Source: Vibrio ichthyoenteri ATCC 700023
Lineage (GTDB): Bacteria > Pseudomonadota > Gammaproteobacteria > Enterobacterales > Vibrionaceae
Length of the DNA: 64,000 bases
Direction of reading: 5' to 3'
NCBI RefSeq assembly: GCF_000222605.1
Contig: NZ_AFWF01000319.1
Coordinates: 1 to 64,000, forward strand
Position numbers and translations under genes: made by a program. The notes beneath the pieces are model-generated. The model had not been told where the DNA came from, made no database searches, and saw nothing but the letters and a program-made list of their open reading frames with translations. Shown here in pieces: positions 1 through 8,158 of this stretch. Within the stretch, counting starts at the first letter, position 1, and each line of letters begins with the position of its first letter.

Positions 1-109
1 TATAGAAAGGTAGAGTGGGGGAAGTTTGGGTAATTACTGATTTAGCTCAGCAAAACTGCGGGTTTTCGATGAATTGGTGATGGACAACTGTCCTGTTTTT
101 CGATTTTAT

Positions 110-343
110 CTATCTCAAACCTGCTTCTTTTAATACCTTGCCAACAGTATTGCGATGACATCCCACCCTTTCAGCAATAGCATTATGGGTGAGGTTGGCA
201 TCTCTCAGCCTGATTATTTTTTCTCGTTTATTGCGAGTAACTCGATTAGTAAGCTTGTTTGCTCCAAAGTTTAATGATTCGTACCTAGATTTTAATCTGT
301 TTGAACAGAAGCGAACTAAAAAGAACTTTCTTGCACACCTAAA
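110..343 (-). pseudogene. Remnant of a recombinase-like helix-turn-helix domain
   Basis: An open frame with no ATG, GTG or TTG start runs on the minus strand from a TGA at 344-346 to a TAG at 110-112. Its last 40 or so residues contain IIRLRDANLTHNAIAERVG followed by CHRNTVGKVLKEAGLR, a typical helix-turn-helix as found at the C-terminus of serine recombinases or in transposase N-termini. The upstream part (KSRYESLNFGANKLTNRVT) resembles a linker. There is no catalytic domain and no start, so I read it as a broken gene remnant in the mobile region. It faces away from the intact recombinase at 493. Confidence 0.5.
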
Positions 344-403
344 TCAACATTCACTCCGCCCATTGTTATAAGTAATTCAGAATGGAACAACGGAGTAATA
401 ACC

Positions 404-490
404 ATGAAAATATCATTAAAACTAGTCTTAACCGTGCTCGTAACTGTCCTGTCACTGCTTCTTGAAGCTACACAGAAAGAGGATGCGTAA
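404..490 (+). CDS. Putative 28-residue hydrophobic peptide upstream of the recombinase
   Basis: ATG at 404 is preceded by CGGAG (391-395) at a usable distance. The peptide is MKISLKLVLTVLVTVLSLLL, then an acidic/polar tail EATQKEDA: a lysine-containing N-terminus, one hydrophobic helix of about 16 residues and a charged end, as in small single-pass membrane peptides. Its TAA lies 2 nt before the recombinase ATG at 493, and the recombinase ribosome-binding site (AGAGGA, about 476-481) lies inside this reading frame, so the two are probably translationally coupled. Function unknown; it could be a leader peptide, a toxin-like peptide or chance coding. Confidence 0.4.
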   Translation: MKISLKLVLTVLVTVLSLLLEATQKEDA

Positions 491-492
491 TT

Positions 493-1035
493 ATGGCTAA
501 CATAGGGTATGCACGAGTAAGTACGTCAGGACAGAGCTTAGAGGCGCAATTAGAGGCGTTGAAGGTATGTGACAAGGTGTTTAAAGAAAAGGAGTCAGGA
601 GCAAAGGCGGAGCGTCCCCAGCTCACGACAATGCTTGATTATGTGCGAGATGGAGACACAGTAACGGTGACTAAACTTTGTCGGTTGGCAAGAAACACAA
701 AACATTTGTTGGAAATAGTCGAGTATCTTGAGCAGAAAGGTGTATCGCTGGTGGTTCTTAACCTTGGTATCGATACGAAATCACCAACAGGTCGTTTGAT
801 GCTTACTATGATAGGTGCAGTTGCTAGTTTTGAGCGCCAATTACTACTGGAGCGGCAAGCTGAAGGAATTGCTGTTGCTAAAAGTAAGGGGAAATACAAA
901 GGTCGAAAACCGATATCGATGGAAAAAGTAGAAGTAGTGAGACAATTGATTGAAGATGGAATCTCGAAGAAAAGTGTATCTAAACGTGTTGGAATAAGCT
1001 TGGCTAGCGTGTACCGAATAGTGAGAAGTGGCTAA
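493..1035 (+). CDS. Serine recombinase, resolvase/invertase family
   Basis: 180 residues. The N-terminal resolvase domain starts with MANIGYARVSTSGQSLEAQL: the catalytic serine is S10 and the conserved R8 precedes it. Further family motifs are the LCRLAR segment near residue 65 and the IGAVASFERQLLLERQAEG helix near 112-130. The C-terminal 45 residues form a helix-turn-helix (VRQLIEDGISKKSVSKRVGISLASVYRIVRSG). The length is normal for Tn3-type resolvases and Hin/Pin invertases. No transposase or obvious paired crossover sites are visible nearby, so resolvase and invertase roles cannot be separated. The setting is an AT-rich accessory segment with an integrase at its right edge. Confidence 0.9.
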   Translation: MANIGYARVSTSGQSLEAQLEALKVCDKVFKEKESGAKAERPQLTTMLDYVRDGDTVTVTKLCRLARNTKHLLEIVEYLEQKGVSLVVLNLGIDTKSPTGRLMLTMIGAVASFERQLLLERQAEGIAVAKSKGKYKGRKPISMEKVEVVRQLIEDGISKKSVSKRVGISLASVYRIVRSG

Positions 1036-1121
1036 GCATCAAGTTGATTATTTAATTGTTCTAACTGTATGTTTAGTGTACAATTTCAACTTTGAGCAAC
1101 GTCGAGAATAGAGGTTTTTTT

Positions 1122-1400
1122 ATGCCATGTAATTGCTGTCCTGCACCGCTAAATAGCGGCATGATAATCAAAGTAGATCAGACCACAGGAGCGAGATACA
1201 AATCTTGCCCTCACTGCAGTGCTGCCAATGGCTCAGAGCATGTTTTCCATAGGTATCCTTCTGAGTTTGGTTTCACTCCTGCACGAGTTACAGCTAGAAA
1301 CCCTCATGGTCATCAGAGCTACTGCATTGAATGCCGCTCATTAGCTAGGGGAGTTCCTTCTGTAAATTATGTTAATGGGGTTTTGTGTCGGAACTTATAA
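1122..1400 (+). CDS. Small Cys-rich protein of unknown function
   Basis: 92 residues from the ATG at 1122, which has GAGG (1111-1114) seven bases upstream; an in-frame TTG at 1092 is less likely. The cysteines group as CNCC at the N-terminus, CPHC near residue 29 and CIEC near residue 71, with several His residues between, suggesting one or two zinc-binding knuckles. I do not recognise the family. It follows the recombinase by 86 bp and ends at a strong palindromic terminator, so it may be a separate cargo gene or the last gene of the recombinase transcript. A nucleic-acid-binding or redox role is only a guess from the cysteines. Confidence 0.6.
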   Translation: MPCNCCPAPLNSGMIIKVDQTTGARYKSCPHCSAANGSEHVFHRYPSEFGFTPARVTARNPHGHQSYCIECRSLARGVPSVNYVNGVLCRNL

Positions 1401-1404
1401 GCTT

Positions 1405-1437
1405 TAAGGTCAGCTTCATCAGTAGGGGCTGACCTTA
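1405..1437. terminator. Bidirectional terminator-like hairpin
   Basis: TAAGGTCAGC (1405-1414) and GCTGACCTTA (1428-1437) form a perfect 10-bp stem with a 13-nt loop. It sits between the convergent Cys-rich gene (+) and methyltransferase gene (-), 5 and 28 bp from their stops. Confidence 0.6.
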
Positions 1438-1464
1438 ACTGCATAATTGTTTGTCAGATATTTA

Positions 1465-1992
1465 TTACTTGCTAATAATGTGGCTAATTCCATTGGGTAT
1501 ATCACTAAACCGATTCCCTTTATCCCATATCATCCACATATATTCGCAACTATCTGAACCACCATTGACGAACCTTGGTCTTGGTATAATTACTGGAGTT
1601 TTGTTTGGGAAGCCAATTTCAGCCCAAAAATTAACTCTACATTTTGAACCAAGAAAGTTTACTCTTTGGAGATAGGCAAGGGTTCCGTCTGGGGCTAATT
1701 CAGATAGTGATTTTTTCAAGAACTCAATAGTTAAACTAAAAGGTGGATTCGTAATAATTACATCTTGCTGGGGGAACGAGGTTGTTAAGTAATCAACGCC
1801 TTCATTGATTTCAGCCCAAAATTTTTGCTTATCTGGTAAATCTACTCTGTCAAAAATATTTCGAGTACCTCGACACGGCTCCAAGAATGTATCGTCTGGC
1901 TTTAAATTCAATTTGTCCAATAAAGCTTCAACTGTAACGATTGGTGTCGGGTAATCATCTCTAGCTATTTTATTGCCAGTCGTACTGCTCAC
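1465..1992 (-). CDS. Phage-type adenine-specific DNA methyltransferase-like protein
   Basis: 175 residues from a GTG at 1992, preceded on the minus strand by AAGGAA eight bases upstream. A longer in-frame start at 2124 would run through a terminator hairpin and is rejected. The N-terminal DYPTP motif, the FLEPCRG segment (motif I position) and ITNPPF (motif IV, the NPPF catalytic tetrad of N6-adenine methyltransferases) support the call. Motif I reads EPCRGTRN rather than the usual E-P-x-x-G-x-G pattern, so SAM binding may be weakened. No restriction endonuclease is adjacent, so an orphan or anti-restriction methylase carried by the element is likely. Family confidence is good; activity is unproven. 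Confidence 0.65.
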   Translation of the reverse strand: MSSTTGNKIARDDYPTPIVTVEALLDKLNLKPDDTFLEPCRGTRNIFDRVDLPDKQKFWAEINEGVDYLTTSFPQQDVIITNPPFSLTIEFLKKSLSELAPDGTLAYLQRVNFLGSKCRVNFWAEIGFPNKTPVIIPRPRFVNGGSDSCEYMWMIWDKGNRFSDIPNGISHIISK

Positions 1993-2063
1993 AAATAATT
2001 CCTTATGAATAATTAATGTATATCTTTGAATGAAGCAAATGATTATACCCTTGTGACAAACAG

Positions 2064-2100
2064 AAAACCCATCCCAGAGCATGTCTTTAGGATGGGTTTT
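2064..2100 (-). terminator. Integrase terminator
   Basis: Perfect 11-bp stem, AAAACCCATCC (2064-2074) with GGATGGGTTTT (2090-2100), 51 bp beyond the integrase stop. It separates the integrase transcript from the methyltransferase gene and supports the GTG start chosen for the latter. Confidence 0.7.
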
Positions 2101-2150
2101 ATTGTTTTGACAAGGTTTTCTCAAAGGGTCAGACCCTATTGGGAATACTC

Positions 2151-3404
2151 TTACCAGATAATTCGCTCAACACATCGGTCATAGGCTTCTTTTAGCTGCT
2201 GTAATTCATAGCCTCGTGAGTAATAACCATATGTCATGGTGTTGCCTCGTTTATGCCCAAGAATAGCTGCTGCTTTTAGTTCATCCACGCCAGCTTGTTG
2301 CATCGCGGTTGAAAACATCACTCTGAATGAGTGGAAGCACTTGGCAGAGTCTGTTGATACGTTATCTGTTTTGATGCGAGAGAACCAGCGGCTCATATCA
2401 GAGCTATTGTCGAAACCAAGCAGTAATTCATCGCCTTGCTTGCTATCTGCCATTGCTCTAACTCTCGAGCCAAGGTGATCAGTTAGCGGAATAACTCGCT
2501 CCGCTGCTTCTGTTTTACCTGTAGCGATGTATATGGCGGTGATATCTTCTTCTACGATTACATGCTTAGCTTGTAGATTGCATAGCTCTGATATTCGACA
2601 TCCAGTAAACACGGCTAGCTCTACTAGCAAGCGTTTATCTGGTTCATCAGTTGCAACGTTTTCTTTAATCCAAGTCATTTCATCTGCTGTGAACGGTTGT
2701 TTTTTCTCGACTTTATCACCAGTAGCATAGATGTTTTTTTCGAAAGGGCTTCGAGCTGTGATTTCCCCAAGAGAATCGGCATAGTTCCAGATTGAACGCA
2801 ATCGGCTGATAATTCCTTGAACAGTGCTCTTCTTGTACTTGACCTGTAGATGCTCGATGTATTCATTCACTTGTTGTTTGGTTATATCCTCAAGCTGGAT
2901 GTCGTATAGCCCAAGGTATTTCAGGAACTTATCAGCGGCTTGTTTGACTTTGCGAACGTTGTCTTTAGTTTGGCTGGCCTGAAACTTCTTCACCCAGTTA
3001 TTCAACGCTTCCTTCAATGTGATGCGATATCTTGAACGATGGTCTTTTCGGCCATTAACAGTCGTGTATGCGTGAATAAAAACATCATCGTTGTCACGCT
3101 GTACCTTGTCTAGGTCGTAGTGCTCATCCCATGACGCAGGGAAGCGTTCCTTGTCTTCACTCATGTTTTTAATGAGTTCAAGGAAGCGGTGTCTATCTGC
3201 ATTGGGGGCATTAAATCGTCTTTCTTCAAACTTGCCATTGAGGATATCTCTTTTACGCCTAGCTTCCCTGATATCACCTGTTCCAAGGCTCTCTGATACC
3301 GTGGTTTGATCGCCAAATTGCTCTAGGAGAGCTTTTGGAATGCGTCTTTGATACCACCAGACGTTGCCTCGTAGCTTCAAGTGTTTTGTGTCAGAAGATG
3401 CCAT
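2151..3404 (-). CDS. Tyrosine site-specific integrase
   Basis: 417 residues, ATG at 3404. The N-terminal 60 residues (LKLRGNVWWYQRRIPKALLE) form the short SAM-like/arm-binding region of island integrases. A core-binding domain spans roughly residues 120-220 (ITLKEALNNWVKKF to IWNYADSLG). The catalytic domain carries the expected tetrad: Arg in TGCRISEL, HSFR, LGHKRG and the nucleophile Tyr in MTYGYYSRGYE. It reads towards the left, with its promoter side facing the 3405-3763 gap, the usual arrangement in which the integrase lies next to the attachment site. It mobilises the accessory segment to its left; the other end of the element is outside the window. Confidence 0.92.
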   Translation of the reverse strand: MASSDTKHLKLRGNVWWYQRRIPKALLEQFGDQTTVSESLGTGDIREARRKRDILNGKFEERRFNAPNADRHRFLELIKNMSEDKERFPASWDEHYDLDKVQRDNDDVFIHAYTTVNGRKDHRSRYRITLKEALNNWVKKFQASQTKDNVRKVKQAADKFLKYLGLYDIQLEDITKQQVNEYIEHLQVKYKKSTVQGIISRLRSIWNYADSLGEITARSPFEKNIYATGDKVEKKQPFTADEMTWIKENVATDEPDKRLLVELAVFTGCRISELCNLQAKHVIVEEDITAIYIATGKTEAAERVIPLTDHLGSRVRAMADSKQGDELLLGFDNSSDMSRWFSRIKTDNVSTDSAKCFHSFRVMFSTAMQQAGVDELKAAAILGHKRGNTMTYGYYSRGYELQQLKEAYDRCVERIIW

Positions 3405-3496
3405 GTAGCCAGCTTTGTAGTCATTAATGTAGACAATTATGATGCCACAAAGTTAGGTATACCGCTACTTGTAGGATTTAAGTGCGATTTGGGCGG

Positions 3497-3651
3497 TATG
3501 ATGTAATCATTGCTTCTCACTACTTGATAGTGACTTTGATAAAACGGTTGAAGGTGATCGGAGATACGCATACACTCCACGCCTTCAACTGAAAGTGACT
3601 ATTTCAGTGCAGATTTATAAAAAAGCCGGAGCAATCGCTCCGGCTTTTTTT
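3497..3651 (+). ncRNA. Candidate structured small RNA beside the integrase
   Basis: Four consecutive perfect stem-loops lie in 135 bp with no ORF: TCACTA/TAGTGA (3517-3533), GTTGAAGG/CCTTCAAC (3547-3589) enclosing GGAG/CTCC (3560-3578), CTGAAA/TTTCAG (3589-3607), and a GC-rich hairpin with seven Ts (3625-3651). TATGAT at 3497-3502 could be a -10 element, giving a transcript of about 140-145 nt starting near 3508; no convincing -35 box is seen. The architecture is that of an Hfq-type sRNA ending in a rho-independent terminator. It does not match any sRNA sequence I can recall. It could instead be an integrase attachment region with dyads, or both. Confidence 0.45.
3625..3651 (+). terminator. 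Strong rho-independent terminator
   Basis: GCCGGAGC (3625-3632), AATC loop, GCTCCGGC (3637-3644), then TTTTTTT (3645-3651). No coding gene on the plus strand ends near it, which is the main reason to propose a non-coding transcript upstream. An A-run on the left side also allows minus-strand use. Confidence 0.85.
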
Positions 3652-3763
3652 AGTGCTTGTAGCACGCAATTGAGGCTATATTTGGCCTTAAATAGCAGTA
3701 ACTCAATTTAAACAACGAGTTATAAAGTGATATTCCAATTCAGTCATACTGGGTGATAAATAA

Positions 3764-5233
3764 GTGAATGTGTCCGGTGAATTAGGGATTAAACGACAGC
3801 TTGTAGGGATCACAACACTATTTTTGCTGATATTCATGTTTCTGGTATTTGATTCAGAAGATGAAGTCAGAGCAAGATACGGTAATGAACAACAACGCGT
3901 TGAGCGGCTATTGGAAGATACTACTCAAGTTATCAACGCATTAGAGTACAGCATTACGGCGCTATATCCGCTGCAGAACGAGCGATATGTTCTACCGCAT
4001 ACCATTCAGTTAAATGGAATAACCTGCAACTTTGGTGGCCAATCTCACCAAGGACAAGATTACGACTTTATGTTTTCTGGTCCTGCCGAGATGTGTGATA
4101 CCAACTCAGAGCTCTATTCGCTCGCTTATAAACGTATGTTTGTCGCTCCTTCGATGGCTTATTTTTCTAAAACCATCAGCCATATCTCGGCCATCTACTT
4201 TATATCCAAAGATAAATTTATCATCTCATCACCAAAAACATTTGCCGAATCGATTGAAGGTGATGCCTTTGATGCGGTTGTCAGTACTCGTCCTTACTGG
4301 ATTAATACCATGCAGCGTCTGCAGCACGATAAAGTGGTGTATACCGGAGACTATCAAGATTATATGACCGGTCGACGTGTGATTACGCTGACACGTGCAA
4401 TTTATGTTGATGGTGAATTTAGAGGTGTATTAGCCATCGACAGCTATCTGGATGATTTAGTGGCAGATCGACATTCCAGTTATCGGCTAACCCCTAAGCA
4501 GATGGAAAATAATTCAACCGCGTTTGATTTTACTTGTTCCAATCCTGTGATGGTGAATAACCAAGAGACGGGCCTTTATCTCACCGTCAAAGAATCGAAG
4601 CGAACACACTTAAAGTTGATTTTCCAAGCGGAGCAAAAACAGTTTATTAGCCTATTTATCGGTTACATGCTGTGTATTTGCTTGATTTGGTTTCGCGATA
4701 CACGTTCAACGCAAACACGTTTACGATCTTTAGCGATGTGCGATCCTATGACCAACATGCTTAACCGTCGTGGTTTTGAGTTCTACCTGAAAGATGTCGA
4801 ACTACAAGAGTTTATTGCTTTAGCGGTATTTGATATTGATGACTTTAAAGCGATCAATGACAGCTTAGGTCATGAGGCTGGAGATGAAGTGATCTGCGCA
4901 ATTTCCGCATTACTCAGTGCTAGCTTACGACAGACCGATCTTATCGCGCGTTTTGGTGGTGAGGAGTTCGTAATTGCGATTACCGGCGAATCCCATGAAC
5001 AGATACAATCAGTGGTGGAGCGAGTACAGCGCGAGATCAGCACGACAATCGGCTTATCTGATGGCAAGCATGTGTCCGTCACTGCGACGGGTGGTGCCGT
5101 GGTTTATGCTCGTGACTGCATCGAAAGTCTGGAATGGTTGTGGCAAGAGAAAGGCATTCGCCAAGCAGATACTTTGCTTTACCAAGCGAAGCTCGCTGGA
5201 AAAAACCGTGTGTTTGTTGGGCTAGGCTGTTAA
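3764..5233 (+). CDS. Membrane-bound diguanylate cyclase (GGDEF)
   Basis: 489 residues from GTG 3764, with GGGTGA (3751-3756) upstream; a second GTG at 3770 is possible. One transmembrane helix (about residues 11-29), a periplasmic sensor of about 260 residues resembling the dCache family (VLAIDSYLDD near its end), a second helix (about 291-311), then a GGDEF domain. The active site is GGEEF at 398-402 and the inhibitory site RxxD (RQTD) is at 389-392, exactly five residues upstream, so the enzyme should make c-di-GMP and show product inhibition. The substrate sensed is unknown. It is the first core gene to the right of the integrated element and ends at its own terminator. Confidence 0.92.
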   Translation: MNVSGELGIKRQLVGITTLFLLIFMFLVFDSEDEVRARYGNEQQRVERLLEDTTQVINALEYSITALYPLQNERYVLPHTIQLNGITCNFGGQSHQGQDYDFMFSGPAEMCDTNSELYSLAYKRMFVAPSMAYFSKTISHISAIYFISKDKFIISSPKTFAESIEGDAFDAVVSTRPYWINTMQRLQHDKVVYTGDYQDYMTGRRVITLTRAIYVDGEFRGVLAIDSYLDDLVADRHSSYRLTPKQMENNSTAFDFTCSNPVMVNNQETGLYLTVKESKRTHLKLIFQAEQKQFISLFIGYMLCICLIWFRDTRSTQTRLRSLAMCDPMTNMLNRRGFEFYLKDVELQEFIALAVFDIDDFKAINDSLGHEAGDEVICAISALLSASLRQTDLIARFGGEEFVIAITGESHEQIQSVVERVQREISTTIGLSDGKHVSVTATGGAVVYARDCIESLEWLWQEKGIRQADTLLYQAKLAGKNRVFVGLGC

Positions 5234-5257
5234 CTCGATTGATATCGCGACAAATAG

Positions 5258-5283
5258 AAAAGGATGGCTGAAGCCATCCTTTT
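5258..5283. terminator. Bidirectional terminator between GGDEF gene and glpX
   Basis: AGGATGGCT (5261-5269) and AGCCATCCT (5272-5280) flanked by AAA and TTT. It serves both convergent genes. Confidence 0.8.
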
Positions 5284-5306
5284 ACGATTTTATATCCGAG
5301 CAGTGA

Positions 5307-6314
5307 TTATAAAATGATATCGCGTACTTCAGGATCTTTACGCTCTAGGTAGTGCGTAGATTTAATGCGACGAATGGTACGGCAGCGGCCACGGATCAGC
5401 AGTGTCTCAGTGGTGGCAATGTTACCTTGGCGTGAGATACCTTCAAGCAGGTCACCCTTGGTGATACCGGTGGCAGCAAAAATCACATTGTCGCTACGTG
5501 CCATATCTTCCATCTTCAATACGATACCCGCTTCAACGCCCATCTCTTTACAGCGAGCAAGCTCTGCTGCACCGTAGATGCGGTTTTCTTCGCTATCACC
5601 TTTTACATCATGACGAGCCAGTAAGCGGCCGTTCATATCGCCATCAAGTGCACGAATTACTGCCGCAGAAACCACACCTTCCGGTGCGCCACCAATACAG
5701 TACATCGCATCCACTTCGCTATCTGGCATACAAGTTAGAATTGATGCGGCAACATCACCATCTGGCACCGCGAATACGCGCACACCCATTGCTTGCATTT
5801 CTGCAATAACGGCGTCGTGGCGAGGTTTGGCTAGTGTCGTAACCACAAGAGTATTTAGAGGCTTGTTGAGTGCTTTGGCGATGTTCTCAAGGTTTTCTTT
5901 GAGTGGTTTATTTAGGTCAATACAACCTTTAGCGCCAGGGCCAACCACCAGTTTTTCCATGTACATATCAGGCGCTTTTAAGAAGCTGCCTTTTTCACCC
6001 GCAGCAAGTACCGCGAGTGCGTTCGACTGGCCCATTGCCGTCATACGTGTACCTTCAATTGGGTCAACCGCGATATCAACCGCATCACCACCCACACCCA
6101 CTTGTTCACCAATGTAGAGCATCGGCGCATCATCAATCTCGCCTTCGCCAATCACGATCTCACCACTGATTTCAGTTTTGTTCAGTAGGATGCGCATGAC
6201 CTCAACCGCTGCACCGTCGGCTGCGTTTTTATCGCCACGGCCTAGCCATTTGTAGCCAGCTAAAGCTGCCCCTTCAGTGACTCGAGAAAATGCCATTGCT
6301 AAATCGCGTTTCAT
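5307..6314 (-). CDS. glpX: Fructose-1,6-bisphosphatase class II
   Basis: 335 residues from ATG 6314, which has GGAG five bases upstream; an in-frame extension to 6422 lacks family similarity. It hydrolyses fructose-1,6-bisphosphate to fructose-6-phosphate in gluconeogenesis, in the cytoplasm. The start MKRDLAMAFSRVTEGAALAG and the metal/substrate motifs GEGEIDDAPM and DPIEGTRM are diagnostic. Length matches E. coli GlpX (336). It is monocistronic here, divergent from zapB, with a LacI-family operator-like palindrome 63-78 bp upstream of the start. In E. coli the gene sits in the glpFKX operon; here glpF and glpK are not adjacent. Confidence 0.96.
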   Translation of the reverse strand: MKRDLAMAFSRVTEGAALAGYKWLGRGDKNAADGAAVEVMRILLNKTEISGEIVIGEGEIDDAPMLYIGEQVGVGGDAVDIAVDPIEGTRMTAMGQSNALAVLAAGEKGSFLKAPDMYMEKLVVGPGAKGCIDLNKPLKENLENIAKALNKPLNTLVVTTLAKPRHDAVIAEMQAMGVRVFAVPDGDVAASILTCMPDSEVDAMYCIGGAPEGVVSAAVIRALDGDMNGRLLARHDVKGDSEENRIYGAAELARCKEMGVEAGIVLKMEDMARSDNVIFAATGITKGDLLEGISRQGNIATTETLLIRGRCRTIRRIKSTHYLERKDPEVRDIIL

Positions 6315-6627
6315 GATGACTCCAATTAGTAAGAAGGAAGGATGATTTAATTTCGGCGCGATTTTATCACAACCAAAAGTAAACGTTTGCTTTTTTGCTT
6401 TGTCGGGATTGAACTCGATCAATAAAGCACGGTAAAGTGAAGCCAGAGCAGGAGAAATTGCGTTACCGAGCGGTTAACGTTAGGTAAATGTCAATATGTG
6501 GTCAAATGTTGAGCGAATGACGCAAAATATCAAATATAGCGCGTGTTTATCCATCCAGTGCTGAGTAGAATGAAGGCAATACGTGAAGCGAGCTTCACCT
6601 CAATCGAACAAACAAAGGTAGGCTAAG
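6315..6627. other. Divergent promoter region glpX/zapB
   Basis: 313 bp without a gene, containing divergent promoters. The only distinct element I see is the AAACGTTT-centred palindrome at 6377-6392. No other ORF or strong hairpin is visible. Confidence 0.5.
6377..6392. promoter_or_regulatory. LacI/GalR-family operator-like site upstream of glpX
   Basis: AAGTAAACGTTTGCTT matches the PurR consensus (ANGCAANCGNTTNCNT) at all but one defined position and has the central CG typical of LacI-family operators; Cra (FruR) sites are similar (TGAAACGTTTCA). Given glpX is gluconeogenic, Cra would make functional sense, while the sequence fits PurR better. Which regulator binds is inference. Confidence 0.45.
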
Positions 6628-6870
6628 ATGTCTTTTGAAGTACTAGAACAACTAGAAGCAAAAATTCAAACTGCAGTAGATACAATTTCACTTCTTCAAA
6701 TGGAAGTAGAAGAGCTTAAAGAAGAAAAAGAACAATTGGCTTCAGAAGCAAGTGAACTACGCGCTAACCGTGAAGAGCTAGAGCAAAAAGCAGCCGCTAT
6801 GCAACAAGAGCATTCAGCATGGCAAGATCGCATCCGTAACCTACTAGGTAAAATGGATGACGTAGAGTAA
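6628..6870 (+). CDS. zapB: Cell-division protein ZapB
   Basis: 80 residues, nearly all one coiled coil with heptad Leu/Ile/Val and many Glu/Lys (EVLEQLEAKIQTAVDTISLL, then EELKEEKEQLASEASELRAN). ZapB is a small cytoplasmic coiled-coil protein that assembles at the division site and stabilises the Z ring through ZapA and FtsZ. Length is like E. coli ZapB (81). Ribosome-binding sequence AGGCTAAG precedes the ATG. It is a single gene closed by a terminator; in E. coli it also neighbours the glp genes, which supports orthology. Confidence 0.92.
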   Translation: MSFEVLEQLEAKIQTAVDTISLLQMEVEELKEEKEQLASEASELRANREELEQKAAAMQQEHSAWQDRIRNLLGKMDDVE

Positions 6871-6921
6871 TCACCAAGATAATTTAATCTTGCGTTGTTA
6901 CCAACCAGATACGAGCGAAAA

Positions 6922-6948
6922 GGCAGCCCATTTGAGGCTGCCTTTTTT
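6922..6948 (+). terminator. zapB terminator
   Basis: GGCAGCC (6922-6928), loop CATTTGA, GGCTGCC (6936-6942), then TTTTTT. AAAA on the left may also serve metF on the opposite strand. Confidence 0.85.
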
Positions 6949-6970
6949 ACATCAAAATGATGCAAACCAA

Positions 6971-8011
<1,041 letters not shown>

Positions 8012-8124
8012 TCAACTTAACAAAGATAACGTGAATTGACGAGCGCTGAGGAATAAAAAGCTGATGACAAAAAGAAGCAGTAAAAGCAGAAAGTTAACAG
8101 AGGCATAGGTCAAAATAGAAAATG

Positions 8125-8153
8125 ATGGCGCCGGAGAAAGCCTGCGGCGCCAT
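8125..8153 (-). terminator. metBL operon terminator
   Basis: Perfect 9-bp stem ATGGCGCCG (8125-8133) with CGGCGCCAT (8145-8153), followed on the minus strand by a T-rich tract (CATTTTCTATTTTG). It lies 5 bp beyond the metL stop. Confidence 0.75.
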
Positions 8154-8158
8154 ATTGA

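Noticed and set aside
189-371. Plus-strand 60-residue frame in the left accessory region
   Set aside because: Low complexity, no ribosome-binding site, and antisense to the better-supported HTH remnant.
3405-3763. tRNA gene as integration site
   Set aside because: No cloverleaf or T-loop sequence found; only stem-loops and a terminator.
6315-6422. N-terminal extension of glpX
   Set aside because: Not family-like and covers the operator; ATG 6314 has a good GGAG.
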